A stretch of 64,000 nucleotides of DNA from assembly GCF_934630535.1 (NCBI RefSeq), contig NZ_CAKTVU010000001.1, positions 186,001 through 250,000 on the forward strand, read 5' to 3'. This DNA is from an uncultured Senegalimassilia sp. (GTDB taxonomy: Bacteria > Actinomycetota > Coriobacteriia > Coriobacteriales > Eggerthellaceae). The translations under genes were made by a program, and so were the position numbers. The notes under the pieces were generated by a model. It saw only the letters and a program-made list of their open reading frames with translations, ran no database searches and had not been told where the DNA came from. Shown here piece by piece: positions 34,322 to 43,615 of the stretch. How positions within the stretch are numbered: position 1 is the stretch's first letter; every line of letters starts with the position of its first letter.

Positions 34322-34430
34322 GCCCCAACACAAGGTACGTACGGGTGTGCCACGGTTCAGGCGGGGGTGCTAAGGGCGCCTATCCGAACCGAACCGATCG
34401 GCTCATCACGAACCAAAGGAGAAACTTACT

Positions 34431-34829
34431 ATGACCATGACTGACCCTATCGCAGATATGCTTACGCGCGTGCGTAACGCTAACTCTGCCGGCAAGGCTA
34501 CGGTCTCCATGCCCTCCAGCAAGAAGCTGGTCGAGATCGCCCGCATCATGCAGGAAGAGGGCTATGTGGCCGGCTACGAGGTTGTCGAAGGCGAGCCTCG
34601 TGCCACGCTCGAAATCACGCTGAAGTACGGCGAGAAGAAGGCCAAGACCATCCGCGGCATCCGCCGCATCTCCAAGCCGGGTCTGCGCATCTACGCCGGC
34701 AAGGACGAGCTGCCCCGCGTTCTGGGCGGCCTCGGCACTGCAATCGTCTCCACGTCCAACGGCGTGATGACCGACCGCGACGCCCGCAAGAAGGGCATCG
34801 GCGGCGAGGTTATCGCGTACATCTGGTAG
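34431..34829 (+). CDS. rpsH: 30S ribosomal protein S8
   Basis: A 132-residue primary 16S-binding protein and, in E. coli, the translational repressor of the spc operon. Marked by [16 protein letters not shown] and the C-terminal signature [32 protein letters not shown] precedes the ATG. A 109-bp gap without an evident hairpin separates it from rpsZ. Confidence 0.98.
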   Translation: MTMTDPIADMLTRVRNANSAGKATVSMPSSKKLVEIARIMQEEGYVAGYEVVEGEPRATLEITLKYGEKKAKTIRGIRRISKPGLRIYAGKDELPRVLGGLGTAIVSTSNGVMTDRDARKKGIGGEVIAYIW

Positions 34830-34848
34830 GAAAGGAAGGGATAGGTTT

Positions 34849-35388
34849 ATGTCTCGTATCGGCAAGCAGCCCGTTACCGTTCCTGCCGGCGTCGACGTGA
34901 AGATCGACGGCCACATCGTGACGGTCAAGGGCCCCAAGGGCGAGCTCACCCGCGAGTTCAACCCCATGATGACCATCAGCCAGGAAGGCGAGGAGATTAT
35001 CGTCTCCCGTCCTGATGATTCCCGTGAGGCCAGGAGCCTGCACGGCCTTACCCGCACCCTCATCCACAACATGGTCGAGGGCGTTTCCGCCGGCTACCAG
35101 AAGAAGCTGCAGCTGGTCGGCGTCGGCTATCGTGCCGCGCTGAAGGGCAAGGACCTGGAGATGCAGCTGGGCTTCTCGCACCCCGTTCTGATGGAGTGCC
35201 CCGAGAACATCACGTTCGAGGTTCCCAGCCAGACCGAGATCGTCGTCTCCGGCATCAGCAAGGAGCAGGTCGGCCAGGTGGCCGCCAACGTCCGCGCATG
35301 GCGCAAGCCTGAGCCTTACAAGGGCAAGGGCATCCGCTATGAGGGCGAGCATGTCCGCCGCAAGGTCGGCAAGGCTGGCAAGGACTAA
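34849..35388 (+). CDS. rplF: 50S ribosomal protein L6
   Basis: A 179-residue two-domain protein near the factor-binding site with [16 protein letters not shown] at the start and [21 protein letters not shown] near the end, the L6 signature. GGAAAGGAAGGGATAG lies ahead of the ATG. Confidence 0.98.
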   Translation: MSRIGKQPVTVPAGVDVKIDGHIVTVKGPKGELTREFNPMMTISQEGEEIIVSRPDDSREARSLHGLTRTLIHNMVEGVSAGYQKKLQLVGVGYRAALKGKDLEMQLGFSHPVLMECPENITFEVPSQTEIVVSGISKEQVGQVAANVRAWRKPEPYKGKGIRYEGEHVRRKVGKAGKD

Positions 35389-35420
35389 GCGCGCAAGCGT
35401 AACTGAACGAAGGGATTACC

Positions 35421-35789
35421 ATGAATAAGCTTCAGAAAAAGCAAGCTGCGCTGGCCCGTCGCCATCGTCGCGTGCGCGGTAAGATCTCCGGCACGCCGGA
35501 GCGTCCCCGTCTTTGCGTGACGCGCAGCAACAACAACATCTACGTGCAGTTCGTCGACGACGTTGCGGGCAAGACCCTGTGCGGCGTTTCCACCCTGGGC
35601 CCTGATTTCAAGGCCACGGGCAAGAACGGCGCTAACGTCGAGGGCGCTACCGCTCTCGGTGAGATCGCAGGCAAGAAGGCTCAGGAATGCGGCATCACGG
35701 AAGTCGTTTTCGATCGTGGTGGCAACCTGTACCATGGGCGCGTCAAGGCTCTGGCCGACGCTGCTCGTGAAGCCGGTCTGAAATTCTAG
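35421..35789 (+). CDS. rplR: 50S ribosomal protein L18
   Basis: A 122-residue 5S-rRNA-binding protein with [34 protein letters not shown] and [39 protein letters not shown] precedes the ATG. Standard position between rplF and rpsE. Confidence 0.98.
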   Translation: MNKLQKKQAALARRHRRVRGKISGTPERPRLCVTRSNNNIYVQFVDDVAGKTLCGVSTLGPDFKATGKNGANVEGATALGEIAGKKAQECGITEVVFDRGGNLYHGRVKALADAAREAGLKF

Positions 35790-35803
35790 AAGGGGTTTAG
35801 TCT

Positions 35804-36325
35804 ATGGCTCGCAACAAGCAAGAGAACGCCGCAGCTCCCGAGCTCGAAGAGCGCGTCGTTTACATCAACCGCGTGTCCAAGGTCGTCAAGGGTGGTCGCC
35901 GCTTCGGTCTGACCGCGCTGGTGGTCGTGGGCGACCGCAACGGCCACGTCGGCATCGGCATGGGCAAGTCCCAGGAAGTGCCTACGGCCATCAAGAAGGG
36001 CGTGGAGGACGCAAAGAAGAACATGTTCTCCGTGCCGCTGACCGACGAGAAGACGCTGCCGCATGAGATCATCGGCGAGTTCGGTGCCGGTCGCGTTCTG
36101 ATCAAGCCCGCTGTTCCCGGTACCGGCGTTATCGCCGGCGGCGCTGCCCGTGCCGTCCTGGAGCTGTCCGGCGTGGAGAACGTCCTGTGCAAGTCTCTGG
36201 GCACCGACAACGTCATGAACGTGGTCAAGGCCACGGCCGAGGGTCTGAAGGAAATGCAGTCCCCCGAGTCTGTCGCCGAGCGTCGTGGCATTTCCGTTGC
36301 CAAGATCTACGGCTGGAAGGAGTAA
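35804..36325 (+). CDS. rpsE: 30S ribosomal protein S5
   Basis: A 173-residue protein important for decoding fidelity and the mRNA helicase activity of the ribosome. Signature [31 protein letters not shown]. The N-terminus is a short Gln/Glu/Ala-rich tail. rpmD follows after three bases. Confidence 0.98.
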   Translation: MARNKQENAAAPELEERVVYINRVSKVVKGGRRFGLTALVVVGDRNGHVGIGMGKSQEVPTAIKKGVEDAKKNMFSVPLTDEKTLPHEIIGEFGAGRVLIKPAVPGTGVIAGGAARAVLELSGVENVLCKSLGTDNVMNVVKATAEGLKEMQSPESVAERRGISVAKIYGWKE

Positions 36326-36328
36326 CCC

Positions 36329-36520
36329 ATGTCTGACGCTAAGAAGACGCTGCGTCTTACGCAGGTGAAAAGCTCCATCGGTTACAAGAAGGATCAGGCT
36401 GCAACGCTGAAGGCCTTGGGCCTTGGCAAGATCGGCCGTTCCATCGACCAGGTCGACAATGCCAACATCCGTGGCATGATCTTCAAGGTGAAGCATCTCA
36501 TCAAGGTGGAGGAGCTGTAA
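36329..36520 (+). CDS. rpmD: 50S ribosomal protein L30
   Basis: A 63-residue protein with LRLTQVKSSIGYKKDQAATLKALGL, the L30 motif, and a C-terminal IRGMIFKVKHLIKVEEL. It begins three bases after rpsE. A 161-bp gap with a promoter follows. Confidence 0.97.
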   Translation: MSDAKKTLRLTQVKSSIGYKKDQAATLKALGLGKIGRSIDQVDNANIRGMIFKVKHLIKVEEL

Positions 36521-36537
36521 AGTTCCCAGGTGCCACC

Positions 36538-36566
36538 TTGGCATACTATCCCTCGTAGGGTAGAAT
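36538..36566 (+). promoter_or_regulatory. Internal promoter for rplO-secY
   Basis: TTGGCA (36538-36543), 17 bp, TAGAAT (36561-36566): five of six and five of six matches to consensus, at ideal spacing. It places a start site near 36573, just at the first of three leader hairpins. Confidence 0.7.
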
Positions 36567-36570
36567 TCTC

Positions 36571-36657
36571 GATTGGCGTGTCGGCTTTCCGGCGCGCCAA
36601 TCGGCTGTATTGGAAGTTTGCTGGCGGCGAGCTGCCAGCACCGGGCGGGAGCCCGGT
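36571..36657 (+). promoter_or_regulatory. Three-hairpin leader upstream of rplO
   Basis: Hairpin 1: 36571-36580 with 36593-36602 (GATTGGCG core, one G-U). Hairpin 2: TGCTGGC (36619-36625) with GCCAGCA (36634-36640). Hairpin 3: CCGGGC (36641-36646) with GCCCGG (36651-36656), extended by A36640-T36657. The leader ends 24 bases before the rplO ATG. A possible cis-regulatory RNA; it matches no riboswitch I recognise. Confidence 0.55.
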
Positions 36658-36681
36658 AAGCTATCTGCAAGGAGAAACAGA

Positions 36682-37131
36682 ATGGAACTCAAGGACCTCA
36701 AGCCCGCAGAGGGCTCTCGTAAGAACCGCAAGCGCGTCGGTCGCGGCCACGCTGCTGGCCAGGGCAAGACCGCCGGCCGTGGTATGAACGGCCAGAAGTC
36801 CCGCTCCGGTGGCGGCAAGGGCGCCGGCTTCGAGGGCGGCCAGACCCCGCTGGCCCGTCGTCTGCCGAAGCTGCCCGGCTTCCGCAACATCAACCGCGTC
36901 GAGTACCTGCCCGTCAACGTCTCCCGTCTCGAGGAGAAGTTCGAGGCCGGCGACGTCGTCGACGGTGCTTCCCTGAAGGCCAAGGGTATCATCAAGCATG
37001 AGGACGCCCTGGTGAAGGTTCTCGGCGATGGCGACATCACCAAGGCCCTGACCATCAAGGTCGACAAGGTTTCTGCCTCCGCTAAGGCGAAGATCGAGGC
37101 AGCTGGCGGAAAGGTCGAAGAGCCTTGCTAA
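36682..37131 (+). CDS. rplO: 50S ribosomal protein L15
   Basis: A 149-residue late-assembly protein of the 50S subunit. [22 protein letters not shown], the Gly/Lys-rich [21 protein letters not shown] and [14 protein letters not shown] are typical. I use the ATG at 36682, preceded by CAAGGAGAAACAGA. It is preceded by its own promoter and leader, and its end overlaps secY by seven bases. Confidence 0.97.
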   Translation: MELKDLKPAEGSRKNRKRVGRGHAAGQGKTAGRGMNGQKSRSGGGKGAGFEGGQTPLARRLPKLPGFRNINRVEYLPVNVSRLEEKFEAGDVVDGASLKAKGIIKHEDALVKVLGDGDITKALTIKVDKVSASAKAKIEAAGGKVEEPC

Positions 37132-38405
37132 GCTCTATCATCGACGCGTTCAAGGTTCCCGAGCTGCGCAAGAAGATCTTGTTCACGCTGGGCATCCTTG
37201 CGCTTTATCGATTCGGTTCCTACGTGCCGGTTCCGGGCATCCCGTTCCACGAGTTCGCTGACTCGTTCCAGGATTCGGGCGTGTCCATGACCATGCTGGA
37301 CCTGTTCACCGGCGGCGCGCTTTCGAACTTCTCGGTATTCTCGCTGGGCATCATGCCCTACATCACCGCATCCATCATCATGCAGCTGATGCAGGGCGTC
37401 ATCCCGGCGGTGGGCCGTTGGGCGAAGGAAGGCGAGACCGGCAGGCGTCGCATCACCCAGGTCACGCGTTACCTGACGCTGGCCCTGGGCCTGATCAACG
37501 CCATCGGCTACCTGCTGCTGTTCAAGTCCCCGCAATACGGCGTGGTGTTCTCTTCCGAGGTGCCCGAGATCCTCACCGATATCCTGGTGGTGTTCACGTT
37601 GGTGGCCGGTACCGCGTTCATCATGTGGATGGGCGAGCTCATCACGCAGCGCGGCGTCGGCAACGGCATGTCGCTCATCATCTTCGTGAGTATCGTCAGC
37701 CGTGTGCCTTCGGCCATCTTCTCTTCGGTGAACCTGACCACCGACACCGGTATGGGCATCGCCATCACGGTGCTTATCCTGGCCGTGGTGCTTGTGTGCA
37801 TCCCCGCGATCATCTTCGTGGAGCGCGCACAGCGCCGTATCCCGGTGAATTACGCTAAGCGCGTGCAGGGTCGTAAGATGATGGGCGGTCAGTCCACCTA
37901 CATTCCCTTGAAGGTGAATGCGGCGGGCGTTATCCCGATCATCTTCGCAAGCTGCCTGATCTATTTCCCGGCTCAGCTTGCGGCTCTGTTCAACGTGGGT
38001 TGGTTGACGGCTTTCGCCGATGCCATCTCCACGGGTTGGTTGAACTGGATCCTCACCATCGCGCTGATCGTCTTCTTCGCGTATTTCTACACCTCCATGG
38101 TGTTCAATCCCGAGGAGACGGCGGACAATCTGCGTAAGCAGGGCGGCTTCATTCCCGGTGTTCGTCCCGGTTCCGCTACCGTGACCTACATCAAGAACGT
38201 GCTGCATCGCGTCACGCTTCCGGGCGGCATCTTCATCGCGGTCATCGCGGTTGTGCCGACCATCATCTTCTACTTTACCGGCAACACGCTTATCCAGGCG
38301 TTCGGCGGTACTTCCATCCTGATCATGATCGGCGTTGCGCTCGATACCATGAGCAAGGTTGAAAGCCAGTTGAAGATGCATAACTACGACGGTTTCTTCA
38401 AGTAA
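37125..38405 (+). CDS. secY: Protein translocase channel subunit SecY
   Basis: The pore of the Sec translocon, 426 residues with ten transmembrane helices. N-terminal [32 protein letters not shown], plug-region [28 protein letters not shown] and the C5 loop [23 protein letters not shown] are canonical. The likely start is TTG at 37125 inside the end of rplO, giving coupled translation. A clear terminator follows, cutting secY off from adk. Confidence 0.97.
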   Translation: MLSSIIDAFKVPELRKKILFTLGILALYRFGSYVPVPGIPFHEFADSFQDSGVSMTMLDLFTGGALSNFSVFSLGIMPYITASIIMQLMQGVIPAVGRWAKEGETGRRRITQVTRYLTLALGLINAIGYLLLFKSPQYGVVFSSEVPEILTDILVVFTLVAGTAFIMWMGELITQRGVGNGMSLIIFVSIVSRVPSAIFSSVNLTTDTGMGIAITVLILAVVLVCIPAIIFVERAQRRIPVNYAKRVQGRKMMGGQSTYIPLKVNAAGVIPIIFASCLIYFPAQLAALFNVGWLTAFADAISTGWLNWILTIALIVFFAYFYTSMVFNPEETADNLRKQGGFIPGVRPGSATVTYIKNVLHRVTLPGGIFIAVIAVVPTIIFYFTGNTLIQAFGGTSILIMIGVALDTMSKVESQLKMHNYDGFFK

Positions 38406-38424
38406 GGAAACCTTGCAGTTACCG

Positions 38425-38454
38425 AAGGGAGGGCCCGAGGGCCCTCCCTTTTTG
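38425..38454 (+). terminator. Rho-independent terminator after secY
   Basis: AAGGGAGGGCCC (38425-38436) pairs with GGGCCCTCCCTT (38439-38450) and runs into TTTTT. The two-base centre will open to a small loop. This is the best terminator within the ribosomal block. Confidence 0.9.
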
Positions 38455-38502
38455 TTATGATGCAAGTGCATTATCTGCATATCTCGAAAGGATTGCTTCA
38501 CC

Positions 38503-39129
38503 ATGAACATCGTGTTGCTGGGCGCCCCGGGCGCCGGTAAGGGCACGCAGGCTGCCAAGCTGGTCGAGGATTGCGGCCTGTGCCATATCTCCACGGGCGA
38601 CATCCTTCGCGCTGCCGTTAAGAATCAGACCCCTCTGGGCGTTAAGGCCAAGGGCTTCATGGACGCCGGCGAGCTGGTTCCCGACGACCTGATCATCGAT
38701 CTGATGAAGGAGCGCATCGAGCAGCCCGATACCGAGAAGGGCGTCATCCTGGACGGCTTCCCGCGTACCACCACGCAGGCTGTGGCTCTTGACACCATGC
38801 TTGCCGAGCTTAAGCGCCCGCTGAACGCCGCTCTGCTCATCGACGTCGACTTCGAGGTCATCGTCAAGCGTTTGACCTCTCGTCGTATGTGCAAGGAGTG
38901 CGGCCACATCGGTTCCGTCGCCGACGCTGCATGCCCCGCCTGCGGTGGCGAGATGTACCAGCGCGACGACGATAACGAAGCCACGGTTCGCAACCGCCTT
39001 GACGTCTACGAGAAGTCCACGGCTCCGCTGATCGACTACTATCGCGGCTGCGACCTGCTCGTGTCCATCGACGGCGACCGCGACGTCGACGTTGTGTACG
39101 CTGATGTGAAGCAGGCTCTGGGTCTGTAA
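38503..39129 (+). CDS. adk: Adenylate kinase
   Basis: Balances AMP, ADP and ATP. The 208-residue long-LID form has the P-loop GAPGAGKGT (7-15), GFPRTTTQA and a zinc-binding LID with four cysteines (C130, C133, C144, C147), the Gram-positive type. CGAAAGGATTGC precedes the ATG. It follows secY as in many genomes, but map and infA, which often come next, are absent; a terminator follows. Confidence 0.97.
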   Translation: MNIVLLGAPGAGKGTQAAKLVEDCGLCHISTGDILRAAVKNQTPLGVKAKGFMDAGELVPDDLIIDLMKERIEQPDTEKGVILDGFPRTTTQAVALDTMLAELKRPLNAALLIDVDFEVIVKRLTSRRMCKECGHIGSVADAACPACGGEMYQRDDDNEATVRNRLDVYEKSTAPLIDYYRGCDLLVSIDGDRDVDVVYADVKQALGL

Positions 39130-39160
39130 CATTTGCCGTAAAACGTGCATATTGCTTGAG

Positions 39161-39186
39161 AGGGAGGGGTGAAACTACCCCTCCCT
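39161..39186 (+). terminator. Terminator after adk
   Basis: AGGGAGGGGT (39161-39170) pairs perfectly with ACCCCTCCCT (39177-39186) around GAAACT, followed by TTGCTT. Confidence 0.8.
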
Positions 39187-39198
39187 TTGCTTATCCCG

Positions 39199-39204
39199 TA
39201 TAAT
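39199..39204 (+). promoter_or_regulatory. -10 element just upstream of a leaderless-type start
   Basis: A perfect TATAAT ends 10 bases before the ATG at 39215. The expected start site (about 39211) leaves almost no leader. No convincing -35 is seen; the region is occupied by the adk terminator. Confidence 0.6.
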
Positions 39205-39214
39205 GGTTCGCCGT

Positions 39215-41392
39215 ATGCCTACCATGAAACAGAACATATCCTACTGGCACCAGCAGCTTATGCTTAAGCATGGCGCTACGGTAAAGCACGTGTTGAAAAG
39301 CGCCGTGTTGTTGGTGCTTGCGGCTTTGGTGCTGGAAACGTTCGTGTTCAACTTCAATTACTTCCGCACGGCAGGGTACCACACTACCAATCTGAACAAC
39401 CGTCTGGCTCTTACGAAGACGCTTGACAACCAGTATCGAGTTACCGAGGTTAATCACGTCATCGAGTTCAAGAACCTCAACTCTGAGGTTCACAACGTGT
39501 GGTTGAACTTCGATTATCGGCAACCTGCCCAGCAGCTGAAGGTGAAGATCCAGTTCACCGACGAGGCCCACAGCACGTATTTCGATTCCACCGAGTACAC
39601 GGTCGGCGTGCCCGAGGTGGATGTCAACACGCTGTGCGATCAAAGCGAGTACATCAATCTGAACACCACGGGGTTGGTTTCCAACCTTAAGATCACCATC
39701 ACCGGCGAGGACATCAACTACCCGGTGAAGCTCTCAGACGTGTCCATCAACGCTCGGGAACCGTTCCTGTTCAACCAAACGCGCTTCCTGCTCACGCTGG
39801 GTATTCTGGCACTTGCATTCATCTTCCGTCCGAAGTCGGCCATCTACCGCATCGGCATCGTTCGCAATCCGCGTAAATCCAAGGCTGCGCTGATCACCGC
39901 CGTGGCTATCGAGATCGTGTTGCTCAGCTCCTATTTGTTTATGGGCTCGAACCTGGTAGGCGTTGCTACCAGCACCTACAACTCCGGGTCGTGGGATGGC
40001 ACCGGTATCGCCAACACGTTCAAAGTCGGCGGTGAGAATGCTCAGCAGTACGCCGAGCTTGCCAAGTCCATGGCTCATGGCCAGTTGTACCTGGAGGAAA
40101 CCCCTCCGCAATGGCTTCAGGAAATGGACGACCCTTACGACAAGGGCGCCCGCGATGAGCTGCAGAAGGAAACGGGCGAGGAGTACCTCTTCGACGTTGC
40201 CTACCACGACGGGCATTACTATGTGTACTTCGGCGTGGTTCCCGTGCTTGTGTTCTACTTGCCGTTCTATTTGCTGACCGGGTCGAATTTCCCGACGGCT
40301 ATCGGCGTGCTCATAGCCGTCATCATGTTCGTGCTGGGTTGTTCGGCTCTGCTCGACAGGTTCGCGCGCTATCATTTCAAGCGCGTCAGCCTGGGCTTGT
40401 ACCTGTTGCTGCAGATTCCGCTGGTCATGTGCTGCGGCATCTTGTATCTGCTGAAGTTCCCGACGTTCTATTCGCTTCCCATTTCCATGGGCCTGGCGTT
40501 TTCGGTATGGGGCCTGTATCTGTGGATGCGCGGCCGTGCGGCGAAGCGCCCTTGTGGCTGGTACCTGGGCGGAAGCCTGTGCATGGCCCTGGTCGTCGGA
40601 TGCCGCCCGCAGCTTATCGTGTTGTCGCTGGTGGCGTTCCCCTTATTCTGGCGCAAGTACATCACGAAGCGAACCATCCTCACGCGCAAGGGTGCGATCG
40701 AGTTCGCATGCTTGATGGCGCCGTACATTGTGGTTGCGGCGGGGCTGATGCTGTACAACCATGCGCGCTTCGGCAGCTTTACCGATTTCGGCGCGAACTA
40801 CAACCTGACGGTCAACGACATGACCAAGCGCGGTTGGAACATCGGGCGTTTGGCGCCGGCGCTGTTCGCGTACTTCCTGCAGCCGCCATCTATGACCGGC
40901 GTGTTCCCGTTCCTGCAGCCTGCTCCGTTCGAGACCACGTACCTGGGGCAGACCATCAAGGAGGTCACGTTCGGCGGCGTGTTGGCGTGCCTTCCCATCC
41001 TGTGGATCCTGCCGTTCTCGCGCCGTATCCTGGCCTTGCGTTTCAAGCAGCGCTCGACGCGCACTATCGCCGGCGTCATCATCGCCTTGCTGTTCGGCGG
41101 CGTGGTGGTTGCGCTCATGGATGCGCAGATGGCGGGCATCTTGCAGCGCTACTATGCGGACTTCAGCTTCATGTTCCTGGCGGCATCGGTGCTTCTGGCG
41201 TTTATCGTCAACGAGAACCTTAGACCCGGGTTGACGGCCCAGGTGCTGCTCATGAAGGGGCTGTTGGCGCTCGTCTGCATCTCGGTGCTGTACATCTCGC
41301 TTATCTGCTTCGTCCCGGAAACCGGATGGTTCTCCGATATCTACCCCTGGTCGTATCAGGACATCATCGAGACGGTGTTGTTCTGGACCTAG
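39215..41392 (+). CDS. Large polytopic membrane protein, GT-C glycosyltransferase-like, function unknown
   Basis: A 725-residue protein. One helix near residues 25-45 is followed by an extracytoplasmic beta-rich domain of about 140 residues, then roughly 10-11 further helices. The general layout (alternating helices, long loop with EYLFDVAYHDGHYYVYFGVVPVLVFY) resembles GT-C-fold membrane glycosyltransferases that use lipid-linked sugars, but I find no decisive catalytic motif, so this is a weak inference. The ATG at 39215 lies about four bases after the predicted transcription start and has no ribosome site; the ATG at 39224 is an alternative. Both flanking genes are unrelated, so it looks like a single-gene unit. 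Confidence 0.75.
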   Translation: MPTMKQNISYWHQQLMLKHGATVKHVLKSAVLLVLAALVLETFVFNFNYFRTAGYHTTNLNNRLALTKTLDNQYRVTEVNHVIEFKNLNSEVHNVWLNFDYRQPAQQLKVKIQFTDEAHSTYFDSTEYTVGVPEVDVNTLCDQSEYINLNTTGLVSNLKITITGEDINYPVKLSDVSINAREPFLFNQTRFLLTLGILALAFIFRPKSAIYRIGIVRNPRKSKAALITAVAIEIVLLSSYLFMGSNLVGVATSTYNSGSWDGTGIANTFKVGGENAQQYAELAKSMAHGQLYLEETPPQWLQEMDDPYDKGARDELQKETGEEYLFDVAYHDGHYYVYFGVVPVLVFYLPFYLLTGSNFPTAIGVLIAVIMFVLGCSALLDRFARYHFKRVSLGLYLLLQIPLVMCCGILYLLKFPTFYSLPISMGLAFSVWGLYLWMRGRAAKRPCGWYLGGSLCMALVVGCRPQLIVLSLVAFPLFWRKYITKRTILTRKGAIEFACLMAPYIVVAAGLMLYNHARFGSFTDFGANYNLTVNDMTKRGWNIGRLAPALFAYFLQPPSMTGVFPFLQPAPFETTYLGQTIKEVTFGGVLACLPILWILPFSRRILALRFKQRSTRTIAGVIIALLFGGVVVALMDAQMAGILQRYYADFSFMFLAASVLLAFIVNENLRPGLTAQVLLMKGLLALVCISVLYISLICFVPETGWFSDIYPWSYQDIIETVLFWT

Positions 41393-41477
41393 GCGGCATT
41401 GCGTAGCGGGTAGTCGCTGCGTGCTAGCTCACATTGTCAACCCCGACCGATTTCAACGGCGAAAGAAAGGGCATCAC

Positions 41478-42203
41478 ATGCAACTGTTCATCGAGGAGAC
41501 CTACGAGGATATGAGCCGTCGCGCGGCTGATCTGATCGCTGCGCAGCTGATCGTGGACCCGGCTTCCACGCTGGGCTTGGCAACCGGCTCCACGCCTATC
41601 GGGCTGTACGCGGACCTGGTGGAGGACTTCCAGGCCGACTGCATCAGCTTCGAGCAGGTCACCACGTTCAACCTGGACGAGTACCGCGGCCTGTCCCCCG
41701 AGCATGACCAGAGCTATCGCTACTTCATGCAGAAGAACCTTTTCGACCATGTCGACATCGACCCCGAGGCCACCAGCGTCCCCGACGGCGCCAACCCCGA
41801 TGCGGAGGCTGCTTGCGAGTCTTACGAGCTGGCCATCAGCGAGGCCGGCGGCATCGACCTGCAGCTGCTGGGTCTGGGCCACAACGGCCACATCGGCTTC
41901 AACGAGCCTTGCGATGAGTTCCCCGTGCGCACTCACGTGGTTGAGCTGACGGAGAGTACCATCAACGCCAACAGCCGCCTGTTCGAGTCCATCGACCAGG
42001 TCCCCCGTGAGGCATACACCATGGGCATCGGCACCATCATGAAGGCGCGCGCCATCCTGGTGGTGGCCAGCGGCGTCGATAAGGCGCAGATCGTGCGCGA
42101 CGCGTTCTTCGGCCCCGTCACCCCGCAGGTTCCCGCGTCGGTGCTGCAGCTGCATCCTAACGTCACCGTCGTGGTGGACGCTGAGGCCGGCTCGCTGCTG
42201 TAA
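41478..42203 (+). CDS. nagB: Glucosamine-6-phosphate deaminase
   Basis: Converts glucosamine-6-phosphate to fructose-6-phosphate and ammonia, the last step of GlcNAc and sialic-acid breakdown. The 241-residue protein has GLATGSTPIGLY (phosphate loop), FNLDEYRGLSPEHDQSYRYFM and the catalytic LGLGHNGHIGFNEP. I start at the ATG at 41478 (MQLFIEETYEDM) after GAAAGAAAGGG. A hairpin and a -10-like site separate it from nagA. Confidence 0.96.
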   Translation: MQLFIEETYEDMSRRAADLIAAQLIVDPASTLGLATGSTPIGLYADLVEDFQADCISFEQVTTFNLDEYRGLSPEHDQSYRYFMQKNLFDHVDIDPEATSVPDGANPDAEAACESYELAISEAGGIDLQLLGLGHNGHIGFNEPCDEFPVRTHVVELTESTINANSRLFESIDQVPREAYTMGIGTIMKARAILVVASGVDKAQIVRDAFFGPVTPQVPASVLQLHPNVTVVVDAEAGSLL

Positions 42204-42216
42204 GGCGTGTTGTTGC

Positions 42217-42267
42217 TATAATCGATAACACAACAGAAGGGCTTTCCGCCAAAGCGGGAAGCCCTTC
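42217..42267 (+). terminator. Hairpin (with preceding TATAAT) between nagB and nagA
   Basis: GAAGGGCTTTCCGC (42236-42249) pairs with GCGGGAAGCCCTTC (42254-42267) over 14 bp with one G-U, loop CAAA. A TATAAT lies at 42217-42222 just upstream, so the hairpin could either end nagB or lie in a short nagA leader. Confidence 0.6.
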
Positions 42268-42291
42268 CATATTTGAAAGGAGCATGCGGAT

Positions 42292-43434
42292 ATGCGCATT
42301 GCAAACGGAAAGGTGTTCGACGGTCAATGCTTCCGCGAGCGCGATGTGGTGGTGGAGGGGCAGGCCTTCTCCCGCATCGAGGCGTCGGGGGCCGCAACGT
42401 GCGATGCCGGTGGCGCCGATACGGTGGATGCATCGGGGTGCTATGTGATCCCCGGCTTGATAGACGTGCATTTCCACGGGGCCATGGGCCACGATTTCTG
42501 CGATGCATCCGATGAGGGTATCTCCGCCATCGCGGCTTACGAGGCACGCCGTGGCGTGACCTCGATCTGCCCGACTACCATGACGCTTCCCGAGGAGCGG
42601 CTGGCACCCATCGTGGCCAGCGTGGCCGCGCACGAAACCGCGGCGGGGGAGGCTGGCATCGTGGGCATCAACATGGAAGGCCCTTACATCGCCCCTGACA
42701 AGGTGGGCGCGCAGAACCCCGCGTACGTGCGCAGCGCCTCGATCGAGGAGTTCGAGCGGCTGCAGCAGCTGGCGAAGGGGCTCATCAAGCTTGTGGACGT
42801 GGCGCCCGAGCAGCCGGGCAACCTGGAGTTCATCCGCCAGGTATCCCACGATGTGCGTGTGTCCGTCGCCCATACGTGCACCGGTTACGACGATGCGTGC
42901 GCAGCCTTCGATGCCGGCGCGCGCCATATGACGCACCTGTTCAACGCCATGCCCGCGCTGCATCACCGAGAGCCCGGCCCCATTGCCGCGGGTGCGGAGC
43001 GCAACGACGTCACGGCCGAGATCATCGCCGACGGCGTGCATATCCATCCGGCCATGGTGCGCCTGGCGTTCGCCCTGTTCGGCGACGACCGCATGATCTT
43101 GATCAGCGATAGCTTGCGCGCTTGCGGTTTGGGGGATGGTGAATACGAGCTGGGTGGCCAGCAGTTCTTCGTCAAGGGCAACCGTGCCACCATCGCCAAC
43201 GGCAGCCTGGCGGGCAGCGTCTCCGACGTGATGGCCTGCATGCGCACGGCGGTGCGTTCCATGGGCATCCCGTTGACCAGCGCCGTGAAGGCCGCAACGG
43301 TCAACCCGGCCCGCGCCTTGGGCCTTGATGGGAAGCTGGGCGCCATCGCCCCGGGCTACCAGGCCGATGCCGTGGTGCTCGATCGCGACCTGAACATCAA
43401 GCACGTGGTGCTTCGGGGAAAGGCGCTTGCGTAG
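42292..43434 (+). CDS. nagA: N-acetylglucosamine-6-phosphate deacetylase
   Basis: Removes acetate from GlcNAc-6-phosphate. The amidohydrolase barrel shows the first metal motif HFHGAMG, GINMEGPYIAPDK, AHTCTGYDDA, HLFNAMPALHHREPG, DGVHIHP and the catalytic aspartate in ISDSLRACGLGDGEYELGG. The usual H-x-N/D at the GHT..A position is slightly altered but the metal histidines remain. 380 residues is typical. GAAAGGAGC precedes the ATG. Confidence 0.95.
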   Translation: MRIANGKVFDGQCFRERDVVVEGQAFSRIEASGAATCDAGGADTVDASGCYVIPGLIDVHFHGAMGHDFCDASDEGISAIAAYEARRGVTSICPTTMTLPEERLAPIVASVAAHETAAGEAGIVGINMEGPYIAPDKVGAQNPAYVRSASIEEFERLQQLAKGLIKLVDVAPEQPGNLEFIRQVSHDVRVSVAHTCTGYDDACAAFDAGARHMTHLFNAMPALHHREPGPIAAGAERNDVTAEIIADGVHIHPAMVRLAFALFGDDRMILISDSLRACGLGDGEYELGGQQFFVKGNRATIANGSLAGSVSDVMACMRTAVRSMGIPLTSAVKAATVNPARALGLDGKLGAIAPGYQADAVVLDRDLNIKHVVLRGKALA

Positions 43435-43541
43435 CACCGGGCCGGTGGCTGCGCTGTGCGAATGCGCTGCGCGCCGTTCGGGCAGCGATTCGCGCCGTAA
43501 GGCGGTTTCCATCCTTTGTTTGTGAAACGTTGGCCAGCGCG

Positions 43542-43568
43542 TTGACGAACCGCGAACCCCGATACTAT
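43542..43568 (+). promoter_or_regulatory. Probable promoter of the nanA-like gene
   Basis: TTGACG (43542-43547) and TACTAT (43563-43568) with a 15-bp spacer, about 48 bp before the ATG. Confidence 0.45.
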
Positions 43569-43615
43569 CCTCATTGAAGTTTGCTCAACAGAAAGAAAGA
43601 GGCAAGGTACTCATC

